The notes beneath the pieces are model-generated. The model was not told where the DNA came from, ran no database searches, and was given only the letters and a program-made list of their open reading frames with translations. Both the position numbers and the translations under genes were made by a program. This document shows, in pieces, positions 7,122 through 15,595 of a DNA stretch of 64,000 bases (position 1 is its first letter; each line of letters starts with the position of its first letter). This DNA comes from Flavobacterium sp. GTDB lineage: Bacteria > Bacteroidota > Bacteroidia > Flavobacteriales > Flavobacteriaceae. The stretch covers positions 1 through 64,000 of the forward strand of contig NZ_JAIXTJ010000011.1 in the NCBI RefSeq assembly GCF_027483985.1, written 5' to 3'.

Positions 7122-7909
7122 TGAACACAGAAGAATATATAGAATCGGGAAACTTAGAACTTTACGTTTACGGTTTGTTAAACGAAGAAGAAACTAAGGA
7201 AATTAGCGAAATGGCTAAGATCAATCCTGCCATTGGCAAAGAAATTATTTCAATTGAAAAGGCAATTCTTAATTTATCAAGTAGTTTTTCTCCAAATATT
7301 TCGGCAGATAACTTTGAAAAAATTAAAGCCCGATTAGAATTGAAGCACGGCAAAGTAATAGATATGAAACCTACATCTAACAGGTCGCAATATCTAGGTT
7401 GGGCAGCATCTGTTGCATTGTTGATTGGTGTAGCTTATCAATACAATCAATTAAATACAACATCTAGTCAATTAAATACAATTGAAACTGAAAAGTCAAA
7501 TCTTCAAAAATCAGTTGTTGAATTAGAATTGAAAAACAAGGAAACAGCTACCGCTTTAAATGTTGTTCGTGATGAGAAAAACACAGTGGTTAGCTTAGCA
7601 GGACAAGCTGTTGCTCCTACTTCATCTGCAAAAATCTATTGGAATAAAGAAACTTCAACAGTATATGTAGACGCATCAGGATTACCAGAACCACCAGAAG
7701 GAAAAGTATACCAAATTTGGTCACTTAAGTTAAGTCCGACATTAACACCAACAAGTATTGGTTTATTAGAAGATTTCAAAGGAAATGATGAAAAACTATT
7801 TGCAGTTAGCGGAACGTCAAACGCCGAAGCATTTGGAATCACTCTTGAACCTGCCGGTGGAAGCAAATCACCTACAATGGAACAGTTATATACTTTAGGA
7901 AAAGTATAA
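7121..7909 (+). CDS. RskA-type anti-sigma factor
   Basis: A 262-residue membrane protein partnered with the ECF sigma factor directly upstream (one-base overlap). The N-terminal cytoplasmic part (1-88) carries the sigma-binding region; one membrane helix lies at about 91-107; a coiled-coil follows at 108-150; the outer part (about 165-262) shows the RskA C-terminal fold with VYQIWSL and FGITLEPAGGS. Such proteins hold the sigma factor until regulated proteolysis. No canonical zinc HxxxCxxC is visible in the N-terminal part. Confidence 0.9.
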   Translation: MNTEEYIESGNLELYVYGLLNEEETKEISEMAKINPAIGKEIISIEKAILNLSSSFSPNISADNFEKIKARLELKHGKVIDMKPTSNRSQYLGWAASVALLIGVAYQYNQLNTTSSQLNTIETEKSNLQKSVVELELKNKETATALNVVRDEKNTVVSLAGQAVAPTSSAKIYWNKETSTVYVDASGLPEPPEGKVYQIWSLKLSPTLTPTSIGLLEDFKGNDEKLFAVSGTSNAEAFGITLEPAGGSKSPTMEQLYTLGKV

Positions 7910-7928
7910 AAATATTTAAACCCTAATT

Positions 7929-7968
7929 AAAAAAAAGGTTCAACATTAATTTGTTGAACCTTTTTTTA
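7929..7968. terminator. Bidirectional terminator between anti-sigma and ccsBA genes
   Basis: The stem GGTTCAACA (7937-7945) pairs with TGTTGAACC (7952-7960), with A-runs on the left and T-runs on the right, serving both convergent genes. Confidence 0.85.
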
Positions 7969-7988
7969 TGACTACTACTTCTTAACTT

Positions 7989-10900
7989 TTATTTTTTGAA
8001 ATAGCGTTTGTATTTGAAGAAAGCAAAAGTTGCTAAGATTGTTATCAGTATCAAAGAATAATAAAACTCTACCGGAGTAACTACTTTATCACCACTTGCA
8101 TAAGAATGCAATCCTGTAAGATAGAAATTCACTCCAAAATAAGTCATCATTATCGAGTAAAAAGCCAAAACGCTCATCAAGTTATAAATCCAAGTACCAC
8201 GTAAAGCAGGCACAAATCGAGCGTGAATTACAAAAGCATAAATCATAATACTAATTAAAGCCCAAGTCTCTTTTGGATCCCAACCCCAATATCTTCCCCA
8301 AGATTCATTGGCCCATTGTCCGCCAAGGAAATTTCCGATGGTCAACATTACCAAACCTATCGTTAGTGCCATTTCATTGATGTAGGTGATTTCTTTGATG
8401 TTTAAATCCATCTTAACTTTGTTCTTCTCATTGGTAAATAACATTAAAATCAAAGCTACTAATCCTAAAATCATTCCTAAAGTAAATGGTCCATAACTAG
8501 CTACAATAACGGCTACGTGAATCATTAACCAATAAGAATTCAAAACAGGTTGCAAGTTAGCAATTGCTGGATCCATCCAATTCCAGTGAGCAATCATCAA
8601 GATCATTGAAGCTACAAAAGTTCCTGAGGCAACAGTCAACTTCGATTTTCTATCAAATGCTAGCGTAAAAAACATTGTCGCCCAAGCTACATATATCATA
8701 CTTTCATATGCATCACTCCACGGTGCGTGACCCGAAATGTACCATCGTGCAACCAAACCTAAAGTGTGCAAAGCAAAAAGAACGATAATAAAAATATGAA
8801 AACCTGAAACAACGTATCGTATAGATTTTTTCTCAAAAAAGATATTTACTATGGTAAAGACAAGCATCAAAACACCACAAAGCATGTACAAATAATACAA
8901 ATTCTTGAAAATATCATATTTGTTATATAAGATTTCAGAATTAATTTTATCATCACTTGGTCGTACATCTTTTCCTTCTTTCTTTTGATAATTTTCCATA
9001 CCAACTAAAAATGTATTGGCCATAGTATAATTATTATCTTGAGAAGCACGCATTAAGGCATCTAAATATATAGGCAATGCGTTTTTTATAGTATCAAGTG
9101 AGGTCTTGGTCTCTTGATTAATTTCTAAAAAAGAAGCCCATTTATTATTGACATCATTTGGAATAGGAAATATCTTTAAAATTTGACCACTTAAAGCAGT
9201 ATTTAATAAATTTACTTTTTTATCCGTTTCAATAAAATCTTTATCAAAATTGTTTGGAATTTGCGATTTATAAGCGGCTTCTAAATAAGGTGATAATTTA
9301 TAATTTCCTTTAGCATCAAAAAATGATTTTAAAGTGGCATACTTGTCTTCCTTTGCAATTCCGATGATTTTACGAATGCTATCATTTCCTACTTTAATAT
9401 AAACTAAAGGAACTTCAAACCAAGCCTGCGGAAATTGCGTCATCGAAACAAATACCTGATCAGAATTCATATCTTTATAACTATCACTTTTGCTAACTTT
9501 TCGCAATAACTCCGATGAAAAACTATTGATTGGCTTCATTCTTCCACCTTCATCTTGTATGACCAATCTTCCAAACTGTGCTGCGTGCTTTTCTGAAACT
9601 TTATATTTCAAAATAGAGTCTACATAGTTGAATTGTACATTTTGTACTGGAACTTGTGCTTTCCCGTGATTATGACCATCGTGATTATCGTGCTTTTGAG
9701 AAAATCCAGTCACAGATAACATCAATGCTAGAATGGTAATCAATTTAGATTTTTTATCCTTAATGATTTGTAACTTTCGTTTTAAATCAGCAAAGCGAGA
9801 ATATTTAGTAAACAAAATGGCCATCATTGCAAAGAATAAAATAAAGTATCCGATGTAAGTAATTAAAGTTCCCCAAAAATCGTGATTAACTGAAAGAACG
9901 GTTCCTTTCTCATCAGGATCAAAATTCGCTTGAAAAAATCTAAATCCTTTATAATCAAGAATATTATTCATAAATATTTTGGCATCAAATTGTTCTTTTC
10001 CATCTTGTAAAGTCACCATACTCTCAAAGGCAGAATAACGTTTTTCTGTTCCAGGATAGCGTTTAGCAACAAAATCATTCAACTTTAAATTAAACGGTAA
10101 CGTATAAACCTTGCTTCCAAAGAAAAAAGTAAATTCTAATTTTCCAACTTTAAAACTTTGCGGTGTTCCTTGTTTTCCTTTCGATCCAACCAATGTAATT
10201 TCTTTTTCTTGTCCATCAGCTGTAACTTTGATTACGAGGGCATCATCACCACTTTTGGCTTTAAAATCACCGCTTGCTTTATATGACTTCTCACCTTTAA
10301 TTGGTTGATCTGGAAAAACAAATTGCGCTCCACCTAAGTTATAAAGGGAACGAAACATCAATGGCTGCAATAAATCTTTCTTAATCGTTCCTTGAAATTG
10401 ATCAGCCATTCGCATAAAATTTCCGTCAAATGGAGCTTCAATGGTAGTGTTTCCGTCTTTAATTGTTATATTAATGGCACCTTTGGTATACGAATTTAGA
10501 GCAAACAATACATTGTGAATATTTTGAACCTCACCTTCTTTTAGGTAATGTTCGTGTCGTTGTCCGCCACCAGACTCTACCATTTTAAGATGGTATTTAC
10601 CATTAGGCGTTGATTTAATAGTTTCTTTAGCGTCTAATATAAAGTCTTTGTATTCTACTTCAAATTTGGTATCTGCAAATTTATCTTTATAATTAAAATG
10701 GTTATTGGTAACAGGCGAAAGCAATAACGGTTTTTCAAATGTTCTACGTTTCATTTCACCATTAAATTGCCCATCAACATAATAAATAAGATAGTTTTTA
10801 TCAGAATAAATTTGATTTGATGCCTCACCTTCTCTAATCGGCATCATTCCTTCATAACTGATGTATCTTGTAATTCCAGCACCAATTAATATGAATATGA

Positions 10901-11153
10901 ATGACAAATGCAAAAGCAAGGTTGCCCATTTTTCTTTTTTAAGCAATTGGTATCTTGAAATGTTTCCGAAGAAATTGATAAGAAAAAAGACGTGAATGGC
11001 TTCAAACCACCAAGAATTGTAAATGATAATTCGTGCAGTATCTGAATTGTAAGCATTTTCAATAAAAGTTCCTGCTGCCATTGCTGCTGCATAACCAATA
11101 AATAAAACTGCCATTAAACGCGTTGAAAAAAGTATAGATTTAATTTTTTCCAT
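7989..11153 (-). CDS. ccsA: Fused cytochrome c biogenesis protein CcsBA (ResB + CcsA)
   Basis: A 1054-residue membrane protein of the system II cytochrome c maturation machinery, which moves heme across the membrane and attaches it to apocytochrome c. The N-terminal part (about 1-460) is ResB/CcsB-like, with membrane helices at about 12-30, 50-62, 75-95 and about 425-445 around a large periplasmic domain. The C-terminal part (about 715-1054) is CcsA-like with the WWD heme motif WGRYWGWDPKETWALI at 952-967 and flanking histidines. Between the halves there is a hydrophobic stretch ending in VTGFSQ and then the His-rich HDNHDGHNHG (about 486-496), which looks like a relic signal peptide at a fusion joint. 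A TAnnTTTG-type element (reverse strand, 11197-11204) lies 43 bp upstream. Confidence 0.95.
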   Translation of the reverse strand: MEKIKSILFSTRLMAVLFIGYAAAMAAGTFIENAYNSDTARIIIYNSWWFEAIHVFFLINFFGNISRYQLLKKEKWATLLLHLSFIFILIGAGITRYISYEGMMPIREGEASNQIYSDKNYLIYYVDGQFNGEMKRRTFEKPLLLSPVTNNHFNYKDKFADTKFEVEYKDFILDAKETIKSTPNGKYHLKMVESGGGQRHEHYLKEGEVQNIHNVLFALNSYTKGAINITIKDGNTTIEAPFDGNFMRMADQFQGTIKKDLLQPLMFRSLYNLGGAQFVFPDQPIKGEKSYKASGDFKAKSGDDALVIKVTADGQEKEITLVGSKGKQGTPQSFKVGKLEFTFFFGSKVYTLPFNLKLNDFVAKRYPGTEKRYSAFESMVTLQDGKEQFDAKIFMNNILDYKGFRFFQANFDPDEKGTVLSVNHDFWGTLITYIGYFILFFAMMAILFTKYSRFADLKRKLQIIKDKKSKLITILALMLSVTGFSQKHDNHDGHNHGKAQVPVQNVQFNYVDSILKYKVSEKHAAQFGRLVIQDEGGRMKPINSFSSELLRKVSKSDSYKDMNSDQVFVSMTQFPQAWFEVPLVYIKVGNDSIRKIIGIAKEDKYATLKSFFDAKGNYKLSPYLEAAYKSQIPNNFDKDFIETDKKVNLLNTALSGQILKIFPIPNDVNNKWASFLEINQETKTSLDTIKNALPIYLDALMRASQDNNYTMANTFLVGMENYQKKEGKDVRPSDDKINSEILYNKYDIFKNLYYLYMLCGVLMLVFTIVNIFFEKKSIRYVVSGFHIFIIVLFALHTLGLVARWYISGHAPWSDAYESMIYVAWATMFFTLAFDRKSKLTVASGTFVASMILMIAHWNWMDPAIANLQPVLNSYWLMIHVAVIVASYGPFTLGMILGLVALILMLFTNEKNKVKMDLNIKEITYINEMALTIGLVMLTIGNFLGGQWANESWGRYWGWDPKETWALISIMIYAFVIHARFVPALRGTWIYNLMSVLAFYSIMMTYFGVNFYLTGLHSYASGDKVVTPVEFYYSLILITILATFAFFKYKRYFKK

Positions 11154-11320
11154 AAGGATTTTTGGAATGATTTTTAATGCCCTAATTAAAGGAGTACAAA
11201 AGTAAATTAAAATTGTGGATTTAGTAAAATTTACACCAACGTTTTAAGGGATTTTTAAGAGACGTTGATATTATCATTTTTTACTAGTACAATAAAATAT
11301 ATTTTCAATATTTTTACCGA

Positions 11321-12082
11321 ATGATTTCAATTACAATAATTGGTTCGGGTAACGTTGCTCAGCATTTAATTAAAGCCATTTCTAAATCTACTGTTTTAGA
11401 ACTGAAACAGGTGCTTGCTCGCACTACTGAATCAGTAGCACATCTTGTTGATTCTAATTTAATTACAACTGATGTTTCGCGGTTAACCGAGGCAGATTTA
11501 TATATTATTTCTGTATCAGATGACGCTATTTATGAAGTATCGGACTCATTTAAATTTTCAGATAAATTAGTTGCACATACCTCAGGAAGTGTTGCTATTA
11601 CTGAGTTAGCTGATTCCAATAGAAAAGCTGTTTTTTATCCGTTGCAAACGTTATCTAAAAATAAAGATATTAACTTCAAAGAAGTTCCTCTATGTTTAGA
11701 AGCACAAAACGACCAAGATTTAGCTCTTATAATGCAAATTGCTAGTGCTATTTCGGATAAAGCTTTTGAAATAAATTCGGAACAAAGAAAATCATTACAC
11801 GTTTCAGCTGTTTTTGTGAGTAATTTTGTAAATCATCTCTACAAAATAGGTAGTGATATTTGTATCGAACATCAAGTTCCTTTTGAAATTTTGAAGCCTT
11901 TGATTTTAGAGACGGCAAACAAAGTACAAATTATGGAACCTAATGAAGCTCAAACTGGACCAGCAAAGCGAAATGACACCACTACAATAAACAAACATTT
12001 AAACCTTTTATCTGATGAAAATCAGAAAGATATATACAAAATTCTAACAAAATCTATTATTGATAATGGCAGAAAGTTATAA
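11321..12082 (+). CDS. Rossmann-like and DUF2520 domain protein
   Basis: A 253-residue protein with an N-terminal NAD(P)-binding Rossmann fold (GSGNVA at 8-13) and a C-terminal DUF2520 helical domain (about 125-250; SAVFVSNFVNHLY, EAQTGPAKRNDT). The fold resembles F420-dependent NADP oxidoreductases and pyrroline-5-carboxylate reductases. The substrate is unknown. Its stop codon overlaps the start of the kdsC-like gene by 17 bp, so the two are translated from one transcript. Confidence 0.88.
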   Translation: MISITIIGSGNVAQHLIKAISKSTVLELKQVLARTTESVAHLVDSNLITTDVSRLTEADLYIISVSDDAIYEVSDSFKFSDKLVAHTSGSVAITELADSNRKAVFYPLQTLSKNKDINFKEVPLCLEAQNDQDLALIMQIASAISDKAFEINSEQRKSLHVSAVFVSNFVNHLYKIGSDICIEHQVPFEILKPLILETANKVQIMEPNEAQTGPAKRNDTTTINKHLNLLSDENQKDIYKILTKSIIDNGRKL

Positions 12083-12593
12083 AGAAATAATGAACGACAT
12101 TGACACTTTTATTTTTGATGTCGATGGCGTGCTTACAGACAGTTCGGTTCACGTATCACAAAACGGCGAAATGCTACGAATTATGAACATTCGCGATGGT
12201 TTTGCAATGAAAGCTGCGATTGAAAGTGGTTATAACGTATGCATTATTTCAGGAGGAAACAATGAAGGTGTCCGAATTAGACTCCGAAACTTAGGAATTA
12301 CCGATATCCATTTAGCATCGCCTAACAAAGTAGAAACGTTTAAAGAATACACCGAATTATATAATATAAATCCAGAAAAAGTACTCTATATGGGTGATGA
12401 TATTCCAGATTACCACGTAATGCAATTGGTAGGTTTGCCCACTTGTCCGCAAGATGCTGTAGCCGAAATCAAAGCTATTTCTAAATATATTTCTCACAAA
12501 AACGGTGGAAAAGGTGCCGTGCGCGAAGTCATCGAACAAGTAATGAAAGTACAAGGAAAATGGCATTTGTATTATAACGGAAAACACGACTAA
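12066..12593 (+). CDS. kdsC: KdsC-like HAD phosphatase (KDO-8-phosphate phosphatase)
   Basis: A 175-residue protein starting at ATG 12066 (MAESYKEI). The HAD catalytic motif DVDGVLTD holds D18 and D20; the segment YMGDDIPDYHVM supplies the late acidic residues. Size and lack of a cap domain fit KdsC, which removes phosphate from 3-deoxy-D-manno-octulosonate-8-phosphate on the way to lipopolysaccharide core. It overlaps the DUF2520 gene and is followed, directly after its stop, by a heptad array. Confidence 0.88.
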   Translation: MAESYKEIMNDIDTFIFDVDGVLTDSSVHVSQNGEMLRIMNIRDGFAMKAAIESGYNVCIISGGNNEGVRIRLRNLGITDIHLASPNKVETFKEYTELYNINPEKVLYMGDDIPDYHVMQLVGLPTCPQDAVAEIKAISKYISHKNGGKGAVREVIEQVMKVQGKWHLYYNGKHD

Positions 12594-12670
12594 TTTAGTA
12601 ATCAGTGTTCAGTAATCAGTTTGCAGTTTCTTTAGAAGTGTTAATTTAGAATTCAGTTTATTATTTAGTT
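12594..12670. repeat. Heptanucleotide array 1, left of the four-helix-bundle gene
   Basis: Exactly eleven 7-bp units fill the 77 bp between the kdsC-like stop and the next ATG. Units such as ATCAGTG, TTCAGTA, ATCAGTT and TGCAGTT are the reverse complement type of the ACTGAAC units in arrays 2 and 3. The right-hand units are more degenerate. Confidence 0.8.
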
Positions 12671-13045
12671 ATGACATTTCAAGATTTATTAACTTATCAA
12701 AAATCATTTGCATTGGCAATGAAAGTATTTAGACTTTCAAAATCCTTTCCAAAAGAAGAAACTTATTCTTTAACAGACCAAATACGAAGATCTTCAAGAA
12801 GTGTTTCTGCAAATATTGCTGAAGCTTATAGAAAACGGGATTATCCTAAACATTTTCATAGTAAATTAACTGATTCAGATGCTGAAAACTCTGAAACCCA
12901 AGTTTGGTTAGAATATTCTTTAGCTTGTGAATACATAACAAATGATATTTATTTAGAATTATTAAAAGAATCGAAAGAAGTAGGGAAATTGATAAATTAT
13001 ATGATTCTGAATCCAAAAAAATTTGGAGTAAAAGAAGATAAATAA
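12671..13045 (+). CDS. Four helix bundle protein (23S rRNA-IVS / bAvd-like fold)
   Basis: A 124-residue helical protein. The segments FQDLLTYQKSFALAMKVFRL, DQIRRSSRSVSANIAEAY, and SDAENSETQVWLEYSLA are those of the four-helix-bundle family first described from intervening sequences of 23S rRNA and related to Avd proteins of diversity-generating retroelements. Here it is neither within rRNA nor near a reverse transcriptase. It is inserted between the kdsC-like and UbiA genes and flanked on both sides by heptad arrays in opposite orientation, which suggests mobility. Its biochemical role is unknown; nucleic-acid binding is a reasonable inference from its basic first half. Confidence 0.88.
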   Translation: MTFQDLLTYQKSFALAMKVFRLSKSFPKEETYSLTDQIRRSSRSVSANIAEAYRKRDYPKHFHSKLTDSDAENSETQVWLEYSLACEYITNDIYLELLKESKEVGKLINYMILNPKKFGVKEDK

Positions 13046-13050
13046 TAAAT

Positions 13051-13176
13051 TAAGTACTATTACTAATTACTTAATACTTAACACGAAACACTGAACACTA
13101 AACACTGAGCACTGAAAACTGAACACTAAACACCGAACACTGAACACTGAACACTGAATACTGAACACTGAATACT
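13051..13176. repeat. Heptanucleotide array 2, right of the four-helix-bundle gene
   Basis: Eighteen consecutive 7-bp units with no break in register, mostly GAACACT/AAACACT/GAATACT, running from 6 bp after the four-helix-bundle stop to 5 bp before the UbiA start. The orientation is opposite to array 1. Confidence 0.9.
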
Positions 13177-13181
13177 AAAAA

Positions 13182-14108
13182 ATGAACTTTCTAAAACTAA
13201 TACGTTACCAAAACCTACTTTTACTAGCATTAATGCAACTAATCATTCGTTTTGGATACCTTGAACTTATAAACATACCTTTATCTTTGTGGTATTGGCA
13301 ATACAGTTTACTTATTTTGGCAACCGTTTTAATTGCTGCTGGTGGTTATGTAATCAATGATATTTTTGACCAAGAAACCGATGCAGTAAACAAGCCAAAT
13401 AGCCGAATTATTGGAACAAAAATCTCCGAAGCTACGGCTTACATTATTTATGCGTCGTTAACTATTTCAGGTGTGGCTTGCGGATTTATTTTAGCCAATA
13501 CGGTAGAACATCCAAATTTTGCTGTCGTATTTGTTTTGATCGCTACACTACTCTATTTTTATGCTAGTACTTTAAAACAAATGACTCTAATTGGCAATAT
13601 TGTTGTCGCTGCATTATTAGCTTTTTCCGTTATTATTATCGGAATGTTTGATATTTTTCCGAATACTTTTGACATCAATAGAACACAAATGACTTTGGCT
13701 TTTGCCATTTTATTAGATTATGCGAAATTTGCTTTCATAATTAATTTAGTAAGAGAAATAATCAAAGACATTCAAGATGTTACAGGTGATGCTACTCAAG
13801 ATATGAAGACACTTCCTATTGTATTTGGTGTTGCTAAAACCAGAATTATTGCTTTTGTACTGCTGCTACTTCCGGCACTTTACTTATTGTTTTATACCAA
13901 ATCTTATTTATTTGAAAATAATTTATTTTACAGTTTAGCCTATCTACTTTTCTTCGTAATTGCCCCAATAATGGTGTGCTTAGTGCACATTTGGAATGCC
14001 AAAGAAAACAAAGACTACAAATTCATCAGTCAATTGTTAAAATGGATCATATTCTTCGGAATTTTATCAATTGCGGTAACTACATTAAACATAAAATTCA
14101 ATGCTTAA
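13182..14108 (+). CDS. UbiA-family prenyltransferase
   Basis: A 308-residue membrane protein with about eight helices. The first polyprenyl-diphosphate motif NDIFDQETD is at 59-67 and the second, DIQDVTGDATQD, is in the second half. In flavobacteria this subgroup is usually labelled geranylgeranylglycerol-phosphate geranylgeranyltransferase, but the acceptor cannot be told from sequence; it may act on a quinone or lipid precursor. It overlaps maf by 8 bp, so the two form an operon. Confidence 0.88.
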   Translation: MNFLKLIRYQNLLLLALMQLIIRFGYLELINIPLSLWYWQYSLLILATVLIAAGGYVINDIFDQETDAVNKPNSRIIGTKISEATAYIIYASLTISGVACGFILANTVEHPNFAVVFVLIATLLYFYASTLKQMTLIGNIVVAALLAFSVIIIGMFDIFPNTFDINRTQMTLAFAILLDYAKFAFIINLVREIIKDIQDVTGDATQDMKTLPIVFGVAKTRIIAFVLLLLPALYLLFYTKSYLFENNLFYSLAYLLFFVIAPIMVCLVHIWNAKENKDYKFISQLLKWIIFFGILSIAVTTLNIKFNA

Positions 14109-14670
14109 CGACTATAAAATCATTCTGGCATCTGGTTCACCAAGAAGGCAACAATTTTTCAAAGATTTGGACTTGAAATTTGAAATTCGACTTAAAGAAA
14201 TCGAAGAAATTTATCCTGATAATCTTAAAGCTGAAGAAATAACCAACTATTTAGCCGAATTAAAAGCCAAAGCATTTGAAGGTGATTTAGCTAATGATGA
14301 ACTCTTAATAACAAGCGATACTTTGGTCTGGTTAAATGGTAAAGCCTTAGGTAAACCAAAAGATTATAATGATGCTTTTCAAATTTTAAAATCTTTATCC
14401 AACCAAACGCACGAAGTAATTACTTCAGTTTGTTTCACAACAACCTCTAAATCAGAGACTATATTTGATATAACAAAAGTGTCTTTTAAAAAACTATCAG
14501 ACGATTCAATTCGCTTTTATTTAGATAATTACAAACCTTTTGACAAAGCTGGAGCTTATGGAATTCAAGAATGGATTGGACTAGTAGGTATACATAAAAT
14601 TGAAGGTTCATATACTAATGTTGTGGGTTTACCTACCGAAAAAGTATATACTTATTTAACATCTATTTAA
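14101..14670 (+). CDS. maf: Maf-like nucleotide pyrophosphatase
   Basis: A 189-residue Maf protein. The signature SGSPRR is at 11-16, followed by the conserved E and the TSDTLVW segment; GAYGIQEW near residue 155 is also a hallmark. Maf enzymes hydrolyse non-canonical or modified nucleoside triphosphates (dTTP/UTP or modified forms) to monophosphates. The start overlaps the UbiA gene by 8 bp. Confidence 0.94.
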   Translation: MLNDYKIILASGSPRRQQFFKDLDLKFEIRLKEIEEIYPDNLKAEEITNYLAELKAKAFEGDLANDELLITSDTLVWLNGKALGKPKDYNDAFQILKSLSNQTHEVITSVCFTTTSKSETIFDITKVSFKKLSDDSIRFYLDNYKPFDKAGAYGIQEWIGLVGIHKIEGSYTNVVGLPTEKVYTYLTSI

Positions 14671-14725
14671 AGATAAAGTGTGTAACTTTACATTTCAAAA
14701 ATTAGATTAAATAAGGAGCTGAATT

Positions 14726-14971
14726 ATGGAAACTGAAGAAGAAATCAATGCTAAAATTCTTAAAATCACAATGGTCATTCAGGAAAATTATCCCGAATTA
14801 TCAAAGTATTTAAACGAAATGCCAATCACAATTCCGATTGATAGCCGACCAGAGGTTAACGTAAAAAACCTTCAAAAATATTATGACAATTTGGTAGCTT
14901 TGTTTAGAAATTATGTAGCTGAACACCAGTTAAACTATATCAACCAACATAAAGATTTAGGGCATTTATAA
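14726..14971 (+). CDS. Conserved small protein, 81 residues
   Basis: A soluble, acidic, mostly helical 81-residue protein (METEEEINAKILKITMVIQ at the N-terminus, ending HKDLGHL). It lies in an apparent operon between maf and the small MscS channel, 9 bp before the latter. I recall flavobacterial proteins of this kind but no known function. Confidence 0.7.
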   Translation: METEEEINAKILKITMVIQENYPELSKYLNEMPITIPIDSRPEVNVKNLQKYYDNLVALFRNYVAEHQLNYINQHKDLGHL

Positions 14972-14980
14972 AGATTTCAA

Positions 14981-15511
14981 ATGGATGTTTTTAATAACTT
15001 TACAGTCGAAATAATTGCAACAGCAATTGTCTTGTTATTGGTATTTGTGCTGCGATTTATAATCGCAAAATTAGTTAGAAAATATGCCAAAACAAGTGAA
15101 ATAATTGAACAACGAGCTAATCTTGTTACAAAATATATTGATCTTCTAATCAACATTATAGCCATCATTTCGCTTATTGTAATTTGGGGTGTAAAAAAAG
15201 ATCAAATACTACTAACGGTTTCCTCAATAACAACTGTTGTTGGTGTTGCAATGTTTGCACAATGGTCGATTTTAAGTAACATAACAGCAGGCGTAATTTT
15301 GTTCTTTTTCTTTCCGTTCAAAATTGGAGATACAATCAAAATCCACGACAAAGATTTCCCTATTCAAGCTGAAATTGAAGACATTAGCGCATTCCACATC
15401 AACTTAAAAACCATTGATGGCGAACGCATTACCTATCCAAATAATTTGCTACTTCAAAAAGGGATTTCGATTATCTCCAACACAATACATAACGATGAGT
15501 TTACAGATTGA
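14981..15511 (+). CDS. Small-conductance mechanosensitive channel (MscS family)
   Basis: A 176-residue short MscS-type protein. Three hydrophobic helices cover about 10-28, 54-73 and 79-108; the last one contains a GVAMFAQWSILSNITAG stretch equivalent to the pore helix TM3. A short beta domain follows (FPFKIGDTIKI, ERITYPNNLLLQKG). The C-terminal domain of full-length MscS (about 280 residues) is mostly missing, so this is a compact variant. It should release osmolytes at low osmolarity. Confidence 0.88.
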   Translation: MDVFNNFTVEIIATAIVLLLVFVLRFIIAKLVRKYAKTSEIIEQRANLVTKYIDLLINIIAIISLIVIWGVKKDQILLTVSSITTVVGVAMFAQWSILSNITAGVILFFFFPFKIGDTIKIHDKDFPIQAEIEDISAFHINLKTIDGERITYPNNLLLQKGISIISNTIHNDEFTD

Positions 15512-15562
15512 TAAATTCTGTTAAAGAAATTCAAAAAAAACCTTCCTATTTATAATAATTAC

Positions 15563-15570
15563 TACATTTG
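15563..15570 (+). promoter_or_regulatory. -7 element before the PIG-L deacetylase operon
   Basis: TACATTTG matches TAnnTTTG and lies 25 bp before the start codon at 15596. No good -33 element was seen. Confidence 0.5.
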
Positions 15571-15595
15571 ATGCTATTGCAAAAATTAAAATCAA

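Noticed and set aside
12671..13045. Diversity-generating retroelement (Avd-like protein)
   Set aside because: There is no reverse transcriptase, template repeat or variable repeat near it.
13051..13176. Candidate CRISPR array
   Set aside because: Units are 7 bp and contiguous, there are no spacers of 30 or more bases and no cas genes in the window.
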